Part shown: in pieces, positions 46,182 through 53,542 of the stretch
Layout of the letters: each line of letters opens with the position of its first letter
How positions within the stretch are numbered: position 1 is the first letter of the stretch
Source of the DNA: JADHLJ01 sp038118725
GTDB taxonomy: Bacteria; Pseudomonadota; Alphaproteobacteria; Thalassobaculales; Thalassobaculaceae
Length of the DNA stretch: 53,542 nt
Assembly (NCBI GenBank): GCA_038118725.1
Contig: JAYOIK010000027.1
Coordinates: 1 to 53,542, forward strand
Reading direction: 5' to 3'
Position numbers and translations under genes: made by a program
Notes under the pieces: generated by a model
What the model saw: the letters and a program-made list of their open reading frames with translations, nothing else
What the model was told of the DNA's origin: nothing
Databases searched by the model: none

Positions 46182-47051
46182 ATGATGCTGCAAGGGCGGG
46201 TGGCCTTGGTCACCGGGGCAAGCCGGGGTCTCGGCGCGGGAGTGGCGGAGAGGTTTCTGCGGGAAGGCGCGGATGTAATTCTCCTGTCGCGCTCCCGCGA
46301 TACCCTGGACGTGGTTGCGGCACGGTTATCGGCGCTATGTGGTCCCGATCATCGGGTTCTGGCCGTTCCGGGCGACATCTCGTCTCCGCGATCGATCGAT
46401 CGGGCTTTCCTTGGAATTCAGCGTGAATTCGGCTCCATCGATGTGGTCGTGAACAATGCCGGCGTGTTCTTGCCCATGGGCGACTTCGAGAAAGTCGAGT
46501 GGTCCGAATGGGTCCAAGCCATCGCGACCAATGTCGCCGGGACCGCCTATATGTGCCGCAAGGCCATTCCGATGCTGCGGCAATCGGCGCGCGGCAAAAT
46601 CATTAACGTGGCCGGAGGCGGCGCCACCCGTCCGCTGCCGCCTCTCTCCGCCTACGGCACCAGCAAAGCCGCAATCCTTCGTTTGACGGAGGAACTCGCG
46701 GCCTATCTCGCGCCCGACGGCATCGATGTGAACTCAATCGCGCCGGGACCACTCGACACCCGTTTCGTGGACGAGGCCATCGCCGCCGGACCGGGAAATC
46801 TGGGTGGGGCCTTGTATCGCGAAATTCTCGATATTCGCGCGACGGGAGGCACGCCGATGGCGGTTTCGGCGGATCTGTGCGCTTTTCTTGCCTCCAGACG
46901 AAGCGACGGGATAACCGGTCGGTTCATCAGCGCCAGATACGATGACTGGGAGAGCTTTCGAGATTGGTCGGACGCGCGGGAGAAATCGGACTTGTACAGG
47001 ATGCGCCGCCTCGACCCTGATACCCTCACTCGCGTAAAGCGGCTACTTTGA
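46182..47051 (+). CDS. SDR-family oxidoreductase
   Basis: The 289-residue Rossmann-fold protein has the NAD(P)-binding TGASRGLGAG, the structural NNAG (DVVVNNAGVF) and the catalytic YGTSK. The position normally holding the catalytic serine, 13 residues before Tyr, appears to be Gly in NVAGGGATRPLPPLSAY, so activity may be altered or use another residue. The substrate is unknown, and its C-terminal 50 residues are longer than typical. It lies 34 bases before a glycosyltransferase-like gene and is probably cotranscribed with it. Confidence 0.87.
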   Translation: MMLQGRVALVTGASRGLGAGVAERFLREGADVILLSRSRDTLDVVAARLSALCGPDHRVLAVPGDISSPRSIDRAFLGIQREFGSIDVVVNNAGVFLPMGDFEKVEWSEWVQAIATNVAGTAYMCRKAIPMLRQSARGKIINVAGGGATRPLPPLSAYGTSKAAILRLTEELAAYLAPDGIDVNSIAPGPLDTRFVDEAIAAGPGNLGGALYREILDIRATGGTPMAVSADLCAFLASRRSDGITGRFISARYDDWESFRDWSDAREKSDLYRMRRLDPDTLTRVKRLL

Positions 47052-47085
47052 CAGCCAGGTCGGTCGCCAATCCCAGGAGCCGTTG

Positions 47086-48288
47086 ATGCCGGATCGCGTG
47101 GAGTTTGATTTATCTCGGGTACCGGTGTTTGTCGACCCCGTGCGCCGGCGGCCCGGCATTCGCAAACAGAACCCGTTTCGGATCATCGTCCTCGCCCTCG
47201 ATCGCGCGCTTGGAGATTTCGCGGCGGTTCTGTGTTTCGCGATGTCGGTTAAGGCCCAGTTCGACCATGCCAAGCTTCTAGTCTATTACCGGAATGACAG
47301 GCCGTACAAAAAACCAATTCTCGATGTCTGCGCCGACATCGACGAGGTTATCGAAATGACCGGTTCCGACAGCCTGCCCCTGGACATCCTTGACGCCGCC
47401 GCGCATGCCCCGTTTCCGCCGCCCGAGACATGGCGCCACCACGAAACCGCATGGAACAGGTCTCACCTCGTGATCCTGCCGCATATGGCGCGATACCAGA
47501 ATCTCGGCCAATTCGACCCCGCCGCGCGGTTCAGGTTCACGGCTCGGGACGCGGAAGTCGCCGCCAAGCGCCTTCGGGAGAGCGGCGTCGACCCGGACCG
47601 CTGGTTCTGTGTGATGCACTATCGCGAGCCGTCCTATCAAAATCGCCGACCGCAACCGATGCGGGATGTCGAGACGACGGACTACGAGGCCCTCATGAAC
47701 TGGATAATCGATCACCTTGGAGGCCAAGTCGTGCGGATCGGCCACGCCGAGATGCGTCCCTTCGCCGAGCGGCCCGGCTATGTCGACCTCGCGCCGCTGG
47801 GGGATGCCGACTTCATGCTGCATCTCTTCGCGATTTCCAGGGCGCGGTTCGTGCTGGCGAGCAACAGCGGCCCCGGAATCTGCGGCAGTTGCTTCGGCAC
47901 GCCGACCGCCATGTGCAACAATCCCGCGACCTTCGGCGTTTGGAACAGCCAAGACGCGGTGATGATGAGCCATATCATCGCGCCCGATGGCCGGCGCGTC
48001 TCGCACGGCGTCGCGCATAAACGCGAGATGCATTTCGTCGCCGCAGTCCAGCACCTGAACGACCTCGGCTACCACACGGTCCTGCAGTCGCTGGATGAGC
48101 TGAGGCGACTGGCCGCTGTCATGCACGAACGGACCACGGACACGCCGGGATGGAGAACCCAGTGGTACGAAACCGAGAGGCTCGATCGGCCCAATCGGTT
48201 CGAGGCCTCAACGGACCCGATCATGCGCGCCACGCTCGTCGAGTTCGAGGATCTCGCGCCAGGCGACGGAAGCATCGTTCTGGCATGA
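47086..48288 (+). CDS. TIGR04372-type glycosyltransferase-like protein
   Basis: The protein is about 400 residues and starts at ATG 47086 with CAGGAG upstream. It resembles the TIGR04372 glycosyltransferase group: CVMHYREPSYQNRRPQPMRDVETTDYEALMNWI, GGQVVRIGHAEMRPF and a late ARFVLASNSGPGICGSCFGTP segment with the SG-containing nucleotide-sugar site. Such proteins occur in surface-polysaccharide loci, consistent with the adjacent SDR gene. There are no membrane segments. Assignment is by motif resemblance. Confidence 0.72.
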   Translation: MPDRVEFDLSRVPVFVDPVRRRPGIRKQNPFRIIVLALDRALGDFAAVLCFAMSVKAQFDHAKLLVYYRNDRPYKKPILDVCADIDEVIEMTGSDSLPLDILDAAAHAPFPPPETWRHHETAWNRSHLVILPHMARYQNLGQFDPAARFRFTARDAEVAAKRLRESGVDPDRWFCVMHYREPSYQNRRPQPMRDVETTDYEALMNWIIDHLGGQVVRIGHAEMRPFAERPGYVDLAPLGDADFMLHLFAISRARFVLASNSGPGICGSCFGTPTAMCNNPATFGVWNSQDAVMMSHIIAPDGRRVSHGVAHKREMHFVAAVQHLNDLGYHTVLQSLDELRRLAAVMHERTTDTPGWRTQWYETERLDRPNRFEASTDPIMRATLVEFEDLAPGDGSIVLA

Positions 48289-48531
48289 GGGGAGCCAGCG
48301 GATGGGGGTCGGTGGGTTCAGGGACGTATACCAATCTCCGCGACGAAAGGGTCGCTGGTTCGGACTCTTGCGCCCTATACCTAGGAACTGTTGGCAACCG
48401 TCAACGGCTTCCCGCACCAAGGCGACGGATCCAATTCCACACCCATAACCTAACGGTCTCTCAACGGCTCGCCCGCTCGCGGGTTAGCGTGATACAACCT
48501 CCGGCAGGTTTTCTTCTTTCCGGGGCACCCC

Positions 48532-49713
48532 ATGCCGAGAGGCCCGAAACGCCACCCCTATGACGGGATTGTCGCCGTCTCGCCCGCGACGGTTCCCTAT
48601 CAGCGCTTTTCGAAGGAAGCGGCGCATTGGTGGATCGCACGGGCGCTGAAACAGTCCCTGGACGGCGCCGGCCTCGGCCCCCGGGACGTCGACGGGCTGA
48701 TCGTCTCCAGCTTTACCTTGTTTCCCGATTCCGCCGTGGGTCTGACCCAGCATCTCGGCCTCACGCCACGCTGGCTGGACGATATTCCCATGGGCGGCGC
48801 CTGCGGGGTGGTCGGGCTCCGGCGCGCGGCGCGGGCGGTGCAATCAGGTGACGCGAGCGTGGTTGCCTGCGTCGCCGGGGACACCAACCATGTCGACAGT
48901 TTTCGGCGCATGCTCTCGAGCTTCAGCCGCTTCGCCCAGGACGCCTCCTACCCCTACGGCTCGGGCGGGCCGAACGCCTGTTTCGCCCTGCTGACGGATC
49001 ACTACATGCGCCGCTTCGGGGCAAGCCGCGAGGATTTCGGGCGCATCTGCGTCGCCCAGCGCCAAAACGCCCTGCGCAATCCTCACGCCGTCATGAAGAC
49101 GCCGCTGAGCATGGAGCAATATATCGGCGCCCGCGCGATCTCCGACCCGATCGCGCTGTTCGACTGCGTGATGCCGGTGGCCGGCGCCGAGTGCTTCCTC
49201 GTGATGCGCGAGGAGGACGCCAGAGCCGCCGGCCTGCCCCATGCCCATATCCGCGCCACCATAGAGCGGCACAACGCCTTTCCCGAGGACCCGATCCAGA
49301 TGCGCGGTGGCTGGGAGATGGACGTGGACGAGCTCTACGCCATGGCCGCTCTCAAGCCCGCCGACATGGATCTGGTGCAGACCTATGACGACTATCCGGT
49401 GATCGTGATGATGCAGCTCGAGGATCTCGGCTTTTGCGGCAAGGGCGAGGGGCCAGAATTCGTGCGCGCCCATGACCTCACCATCGACGGGGACTTCCCG
49501 CACAATACCTCGGGCGGACAGCTCTCGGCCGGACAGGCCGGCGCCGCCGGCGGCTATCTCGGGCTGACCGAGGCCATGCGCCAGGTCACCGGCTCCGCGG
49601 GGCCGACCCAGGTCAAGGGAGCCCGCAACGCCTTGGTATCGGGGTTCGGCATGATCAATTTCGACCGCGGCCTCTGCTCCGGCGCGGTGATCCTATCGGG
49701 AGACGGCGCATGA
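48532..49713 (+). CDS. Thiolase-like protein (Ltp2/SCP-x-type, possible aldolase)
   Basis: The 393-residue protein has the thiolase fold (MGGACGVVGLRRAARAVQSGDASVVACVAGD; YDDYPVIVMMQLEDLGFCGKGEG; FPHNTSGGQLSAGQAGAAGG). The His of the usual GHP motif is replaced by Gln in SAGQ, and the CxGGG cysteine motif near the C terminus is absent (VSGFGMINFDRGLCSGAVIL). This pattern resembles Ltp2-type aldolases and other non-thiolytic thiolase homologues that pair with a DUF35 protein. The next gene, which has a DUF35 domain, overlaps it by four bases. It may cleave or form a beta-keto or beta-hydroxy acyl-CoA; the substrate is unknown. Confidence 0.85.
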   Translation: MPRGPKRHPYDGIVAVSPATVPYQRFSKEAAHWWIARALKQSLDGAGLGPRDVDGLIVSSFTLFPDSAVGLTQHLGLTPRWLDDIPMGGACGVVGLRRAARAVQSGDASVVACVAGDTNHVDSFRRMLSSFSRFAQDASYPYGSGGPNACFALLTDHYMRRFGASREDFGRICVAQRQNALRNPHAVMKTPLSMEQYIGARAISDPIALFDCVMPVAGAECFLVMREEDARAAGLPHAHIRATIERHNAFPEDPIQMRGGWEMDVDELYAMAALKPADMDLVQTYDDYPVIVMMQLEDLGFCGKGEGPEFVRAHDLTIDGDFPHNTSGGQLSAGQAGAAGGYLGLTEAMRQVTGSAGPTQVKGARNALVSGFGMINFDRGLCSGAVILSGDGA

Positions 49714-50969
49714 CCGACCCCCTCGCCCGTCCCCCGAAAAAGGACCCGCAGGTCCGCACCCGGGTGCCGACCCGTCCCTCGCATTTCCGCAGCCGGGCGG
49801 CGCTCGGCATCGCGGCGGCGGCGGCCGAGGGCCGCTTCATGCTCCAGGTCTGCGAGGAGTGCGGCGCCGTTCAGTATCCGCCGCGCGACGCCTGCGCGAG
49901 TTGCCTCTGCGTCGCGCTGCCCTGGCGGGATGTCTCGCCCAAGGGTCGCCTGATCGCCGAGACCACGGTTCAAACCAGCACCAGCATCTATTTCCGCGAG
50001 CGCGCGCCCTGGCGGATCGGGACGATCAAGCTCGAGACCGGCCCCTCGGTCATGGCGCATCTGCACGGTGATCTCGCGCCCGATGGCGAGGCGCGGGTGA
50101 TCGCCATGCTCGATAAATCCGGTCAGGGCGTGCTCTTCGCGGTCCCCACCGAGATGACGCCTAACATGGAGGATGATCCGCAAATGCGGGAGATGACCTC
50201 GGATCCGAAATACCGCCGGGTGCTGATCACCGACGCCCGCAACGAGAACGCGCCGGCCCTGGCCCAGGCCCTGGCGGATGCCGGCGCCTCGATGGTCTTC
50301 ATCGGCGAGGCCGAGAGCTGGCGCCCCTATCCACACCGCGCGGCGCTGGCGGCGATCCCCAATGTCGATATCCTGCCGATGGATGTCACCGACACCGCCT
50401 CGGTGGTCGAGCTTTGCGGCGAGATCGGCGGCAAGACCGATATCCTGATCAACAACGCCCGCTTCGTGCGCCCGGGCGGCATCCTCGATCGCGCCGATGT
50501 CGCCTTCGCGCGCGAGGAGATGGAGGTGAACTATTTCGGCCTCCTGCGCCTGGCCCAGGCCTTTGGTCCGGCGATGCGCGGCCGCGGCGCCGACGGTGAC
50601 AACAGCGCCGCCGCCTGGGTCAACATCCTCTCCGTCAACGCCTGGTCGAACAGCCCTGATTACGGCCTGTTCTCCGCCTCCAACGCCGCCGCGCTGTCGC
50701 TTTCGCAGAACCTGCGCGCCGATCTCTGGGACGGCGGGGTGCGGCTGCTCAATGTCTTTACCGGCCCGACCGAGGATGAATGGCATCAACCGTTACCGCC
50801 GCCCAAGGTCGCGCCCGCCGCGATCGCCCGCGCGCTGGTCGCCGGGCTCAGGGACGGGCTCGAGGATGTCTATGTCGGCGATGTCGCCAAGGACCTGATC
50901 GACCGCTGGCGCGCCGGCCCGAAGATCCTGGAACGCGAGATGATGGAAAACCGGGGAGCCTCGTCATGA
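49710..50969 (+). CDS. DUF35 OB-fold/zinc-ribbon fused to degenerate SDR domain
   Basis: The 419-residue protein joins two modules. Residues about 40-150 are a DUF35 domain: a rubredoxin-like zinc ribbon (Cys48, Cys51, Cys62, Cys65 in CEECGAVQYPPRDACASC) and an OB-fold that in other systems binds acyl-CoA and partners a thiolase. Residues about 168-410 are an SDR fold. There the coenzyme motif TGxxxGxG reads TDARNENA, NNAG reads NNAR, and catalytic YxxxK reads FSASN (Phe321, Asn325), while Ser309 remains. The SDR domain is thus predicted to be inactive. Start and stop codons overlap both neighbours, so the three proteins are made together. Confidence 0.88.
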   Translation: MTDPLARPPKKDPQVRTRVPTRPSHFRSRAALGIAAAAAEGRFMLQVCEECGAVQYPPRDACASCLCVALPWRDVSPKGRLIAETTVQTSTSIYFRERAPWRIGTIKLETGPSVMAHLHGDLAPDGEARVIAMLDKSGQGVLFAVPTEMTPNMEDDPQMREMTSDPKYRRVLITDARNENAPALAQALADAGASMVFIGEAESWRPYPHRAALAAIPNVDILPMDVTDTASVVELCGEIGGKTDILINNARFVRPGGILDRADVAFAREEMEVNYFGLLRLAQAFGPAMRGRGADGDNSAAAWVNILSVNAWSNSPDYGLFSASNAAALSLSQNLRADLWDGGVRLLNVFTGPTEDEWHQPLPPPKVAPAAIARALVAGLRDGLEDVYVGDVAKDLIDRWRAGPKILEREMMENRGASS

Positions 50970-51754
50970 ACCAGCAATCCGGCGCGCCCCTGCTCGGCGA
51001 ACTCGCCCTGTCGATCGCCTCCGGCGCGATCCGCGTCGTCGACCTCACCCACACCCTGGACCCGGATTTTCCGGTGATCATCCTGCCGCCGGAATTCGGG
51101 CAATGCGCACGGTTCCGGATGGAGGAGATCTCGGCCTACGACCATCGTGGACCGGCTTGGAAGTGGCACAACTTCACCTGCTCCGAGCATACCGGCACGC
51201 ATTTCGACGCCCCCGCGCATTGGATCTCGGGCCGGGACCTGCCGAACAACAGCGTCGACACCATCCCGGTCGAGCAGTTCATCGGCCCGGCCTGCGTCAT
51301 CGATTGCAGCCAGGGCGCGGCGGAGGACGAGGATTTCGAGCTGACCCCCGCGGTAATCCAGGCCTGGGAGGCGGAGCATGGCGAGATCCCCGCCGGCGCC
51401 TGGGTGCTGATGCGCACGGATTGGTCGCGCCGCCGCGGCGCCGAATATCTCAACATGCGCGAGGACGGCCCCCACTCCCCCGGTCCGACGCCGGAGGGCA
51501 TCCGTTTCCTGATCGAGCAACGCGACATCCGCGGCTTCGGCACCGAGACCGTCGGTACCGACGCCGGCCAGGGCAACCACTACACGCCCCCCTTCCCGGC
51601 GCATTTCTATCTTCACGGCGCCGGCAAGCTCGGCCTGCAATGCCTGAACAACCTCTGGGAGCTGCCACCCACAGGCGCGGTGCTGATCGCGACCCCGCTC
51701 AAGATCAAGCAAGGCACCGGCAGCCCGCTCCGCGTGGTGGCGCTGGTGGGGTGA
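50966..51754 (+). CDS. Cyclase-family metal-dependent hydrolase
   Basis: The 262-residue protein has the cyclase-family (kynurenine formamidase/isatin hydrolase-like) metal signature HTGTHFDAPAHW. The fold is further supported by VDLTHTLDPDFPV at the N terminus and GTETVGTDAGQ and FPAHFYLHGAGKLGLQCLNNL in the C-terminal half. Members hydrolyse amide or lactam bonds in aromatic or cyclic substrates using Mn or Zn. Its ATG overlaps the stop of the DUF35-SDR gene. The substrate is not determined. Confidence 0.88.
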   Translation: MNQQSGAPLLGELALSIASGAIRVVDLTHTLDPDFPVIILPPEFGQCARFRMEEISAYDHRGPAWKWHNFTCSEHTGTHFDAPAHWISGRDLPNNSVDTIPVEQFIGPACVIDCSQGAAEDEDFELTPAVIQAWEAEHGEIPAGAWVLMRTDWSRRRGAEYLNMREDGPHSPGPTPEGIRFLIEQRDIRGFGTETVGTDAGQGNHYTPPFPAHFYLHGAGKLGLQCLNNLWELPPTGAVLIATPLKIKQGTGSPLRVVALVG

Positions 51755-51770
51755 AGGGCGCGCGCGCGAT

Positions 51771-51808
51771 CGTTCCCGCGTTAGCGTAGAACGGGTTTTC
51801 GGACTTTT
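51771..51808 (+). terminator. Possible terminator after the cyclase gene
   Basis: CGTTC (51771-51775) pairs with GAACG (51789-51793) around an inner CGC/GCG helix, followed by GGTTTTCGGACTTTT. It begins 17 bases after the cyclase gene stop. The stem is short and interrupted, so this is a modest call. Confidence 0.35.
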
Positions 51809-51819
51809 GGTTTGAGATT

Positions 51820-52605
51820 TTAACAAGAGAACTTCTCACGGGCCTTGCCAGGTGTCAGTCCAAACACTTCGAGAAACGCGGCGCCGAACGCGGGAGCCGA
51901 CTCAAATCCAGCGACCGTGGCGGCTTCGGAAGACGACATTCCAGATACCAGCGCCGTAAACCCTTCGGTGAGCCGCAATTGACGTCGCCATTGGCGAAAG
52001 CTCATACCGGTCTCTGCTCGAAACAACCGCGCGAGCGTCCTGCTCGTCGCGCCGGAGTTTTCGGCCCAATCCTCCAAACTCCGACTATCCGTGGGCATCG
52101 TGCAAAGCGCATCGGTTACACGTTTCAAGCGTGGATCGACGGGTTGGGAAAGGCTCAACGGCAATTCGGTCGAGTTCTCGATCTCGTCAAGGGCTAGCGC
52201 CGCGATGTGATGACCTCGACCATCCAAGGCCCAGTCCAAGGGCTCGGCGCAGGCCGCCAGGATTAACTCCCGTAAGAGCGGCGTCACCGCGATAACCGCC
52301 GCTGTGTCGCCAACTCTCTCCGCCGCGCTTTTTCTAAGGAAAAGCGCGCGCATCCGGACGTCTCCATCCATTTGAATGCTATGCAATGTATCAGCCGGCA
52401 GGTGCAGGGCCGCGGTCGGCGGAACGATGTAGCGTGCCGCCTCCGTCGCGATCCTCATCACACCGGATACCGCGTACAACAACTGTCCTCGGGGATGGAC
52501 GTGCATCTCCGCCTTCAATCCAGACGGATAGTCTTCCGCGAACCCCACCACGGGGCGCCCCGCCAACTCCACTTCATGGATATCATTTTGTCGTATTGGC
52601 GACAT
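51820..52605 (-). CDS. AraC-family transcriptional regulator with cupin domain
   Basis: From ATG 52605 the protein is 261 residues. The N-terminal cupin/AraC-binding domain (MHVHPRGQLLYAVSGVMRIATEAARYIVPPTAALHLPADTLHSI) probably senses a small effector. The C-terminal region has the two AraC helix-turn-helices (LEDWAENSGATSRTLARLFRAETGMSFRQWRRQLRL and SSEAATVAGFESAPAFGAAFLEVFGLTPGKAREKF). Its position, convergent with the thiolase/DUF35/cyclase operon and divergent from a cupin gene, makes either a possible target. The frame extends to 52767 through the divergent cupin gene but without family sequence. Confidence 0.9.
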   Translation of the reverse strand: MSPIRQNDIHEVELAGRPVVGFAEDYPSGLKAEMHVHPRGQLLYAVSGVMRIATEAARYIVPPTAALHLPADTLHSIQMDGDVRMRALFLRKSAAERVGDTAAVIAVTPLLRELILAACAEPLDWALDGRGHHIAALALDEIENSTELPLSLSQPVDPRLKRVTDALCTMPTDSRSLEDWAENSGATSRTLARLFRAETGMSFRQWRRQLRLTEGFTALVSGMSSSEAATVAGFESAPAFGAAFLEVFGLTPGKAREKFSC

Positions 52606-52678
52606 AACTTGTCCAACTGTTTTCCTTTTCCCAGCGTAGTGTCGGAAAAACGTATATTCCAGATAAAGGAGAGGCGTG
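52606..52678. promoter_or_regulatory. Divergent AraC/cupin control region
   Basis: The 73-base gap between the AraC start and the cupin start must carry both promoters. It contains an inverted pair of TTTTCC and GGAAAA (about 52619-52624 and 52644-52649) that could be an operator, and a strong AGGAGAGG ribosome-binding site for the cupin gene. No convincing -35/-10 pair was found. Confidence 0.4.
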
Positions 52679-53098
52679 ATGGAACCCCAAGCCACGGATA
52701 TGGAAGGCCTTTTCCCCAGGGATATTTTCTTGGTTTCCAAGAACGATTTGAAGGATGGTCCGAACACGCCGGGTCAGATGCGTAAAACCGCCTTGGCGCC
52801 TGACGGCCTATGGGTTGGTGAGTGCCTGATCACCGCCTATGACGAGCCAAGCCAGTGGCATCACCACGAGAACTACGACAGCATAATGTACATGCTCTCC
52901 GGTAAAATCCGCATGGATTGGGGCCCCTCCGGCGAAAAAAGTTTCCTGATGGGACCCGGCGATTACGCCTTTTTTGGCCGGAAGGTTATCCATCGCGCGG
53001 AGATTATCGAATCCGAGGGCGAGTGCAGATACGTCTTCGTACGGATCGGTAGCGGAGAATCGGTCGTCAACGTCGATCGTCCAGGGTTCGCCGATTAG
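52679..53098 (+). CDS. Cupin-domain protein
   Basis: The 139-residue protein starts at ATG 52679 (AGGAGAGG upstream), one codon after an in-frame GTG. It has a single cupin barrel with metal-ligand motifs WHHHENYDSIMYMLSGKIRM and GDYAFFGRKVIHRAEI. Small single cupins of this type can be isomerases, dioxygenases or binding proteins; the reaction is not evident. The divergent neighbour is an AraC regulator, which suggests control by it. Confidence 0.83.
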   Translation: MEPQATDMEGLFPRDIFLVSKNDLKDGPNTPGQMRKTALAPDGLWVGECLITAYDEPSQWHHHENYDSIMYMLSGKIRMDWGPSGEKSFLMGPGDYAFFGRKVIHRAEIIESEGECRYVFVRIGSGESVVNVDRPGFAD

Positions 53099-53134
53099 TC
53101 TCGGGGGGCCTGTCGCGACATCGAATGGACTAAA

Positions 53135-53542
53135 ATGCAAGGCATCATCCAGGATAAGACCATAACAACCAACCATGACCTCGAATCCTTATATCCGCGC
53201 CCGCTTTCCGGAGCACGGGTAACAAGGTTGCCCCCCGGACGGGTACCCGCCAGGACCACGCTGGTGGGCGACGATGTCATCCTGGAACCACAAGACGCGG
53301 ACAAGCACGCCGCCGCGCTGTTTGAGGCATCGCACGGCTCCGAGGAGGGATTGCGGATATGGGATTATCTCGCGGTTGGGCCCTGGGCCGACGAGAAATC
53401 ATTCAAGGCGGCGCTGCGTGATCAGTCATCGAGCCTCAATCCGATATTCTATACGGTTTGCGATAAGGCTTCCGGCGCGCCGTGCGGGCAGATCAGCTTG
53501 ATGGATATTCATCCACAAAACGGCACGATCGAGATCGGCAAT
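53135..53542 (+). CDS. GNAT-family acetyltransferase (RimL-like), cut by window end
   Basis: The frame from ATG 53135 is open to the last base (136 codons) and has no stop within the window. The sequence is typical of the large alphaproteobacterial RimJ/RimL-like group: YPRPL near the start, VILEPQDADKHAAALFEASHG, IWDYLAVGPWADEKSF, IFYTVCDKASG and MDIHPQNGTIEIGN. The acetyl-CoA-binding RGxGxG loop should follow beyond the edge. The start is approximate, without a strong ribosome-binding site. Confidence 0.82.
   Translation, partial: MQGIIQDKTITTNHDLESLYPRPLSGARVTRLPPGRVPARTTLVGDDVILEPQDADKHAAALFEASHGSEEGLRIWDYLAVGPWADEKSFKAALRDQSSSLNPIFYTVCDKASGAPCGQISLMDIHPQNGTIEIGN

Noticed and set aside
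49554..50789. 411-codon open frame opposite the DUF35-SDR gene
   Set aside because: Shadow frame of biased composition; the plus strand has zinc-ribbon cysteines, an SDR fold and overlapping start/stop codons with both neighbours.

Overview
The window is high-GC bacterial chromosomal DNA, densely packed with genes on both strands. An AcnA-type aconitase, an MlaA/MlaC pair, a LarA/B/C/E nickel-pincer cluster, DUF1223, DUF1194 and DUF2062 proteins, multi-PAS hybrid kinase fragments and palindromic intergenic repeats together suggest an alphaproteobacterium, probably Rhodospirillales-like. That placement is inferred from gene content and protein style; there is no rRNA in the window. I found no tRNA, rRNA, CRISPR array, insertion sequence or prophage.

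Left part (1-13.7 kb). A 640-base gene-free segment carrying a long inverted repeat precedes acnA, and a clear intrinsic terminator separates acnA from ettA. On the minus strand follow mlaC and mlaA (outer-membrane lipid transport), a membrane-anchored TPR protein and a BASS-type transporter. A hotdog thioesterase, a diguanylate cyclase, an SSAT-like acetyltransferase and a ClC chloride transporter with CBS domains come next.

Housekeeping block (13.9-19.7 kb). A UvrD/PcrA-type helicase, prmA, a DUF1223 thioredoxin-like secreted protein, map and radC run in one direction. A convergent pair follows: a class III nucleotide-cyclase-like protein and a pentapeptide-repeat protein. Then come two MFS transporters and a multi-PAS hybrid histidine kinase split by one in-frame TAA.

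Middle (28.2-38.6 kb). A TauD-like dioxygenase, DUF2062 and a MalY/PatB-type C-S lyase are followed by an unrecognised protein broken by a one-base frameshift and a small protein with a 15-base in-frame tandem repeat. Next is a compact minus-strand operon, larA-larC-larE-larB plus a DUF1194 von Willebrand A protein. It encodes a complete nickel-pincer-nucleotide pathway and one enzyme that uses the cofactor. A small lipoprotein gene lies upstream of larA.

Right part (38.6-53.5 kb). Here are a rhomboid protease, a PagL-like lipid A deacylase, prolyl iminopeptidase, an isochorismatase-fold hydrolase, a GT61 glycosyltransferase, an acyl-CoA ligase and a prephenate-dehydratase-like protein. A 470-base gap is built almost entirely from palindromic elements. 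An SDR and a TIGR04372-type glycosyltransferase follow. The most unusual locus is a translationally coupled three-gene unit (48.5-51.8 kb): a thiolase-like protein lacking canonical thiolase residues, a DUF35 OB-fold/zinc-ribbon domain fused to an SDR domain that has lost its cofactor-binding and catalytic motifs, and a cyclase-family metal hydrolase. A divergent AraC regulator/cupin pair and a GNAT gene truncated by the window edge finish the window.
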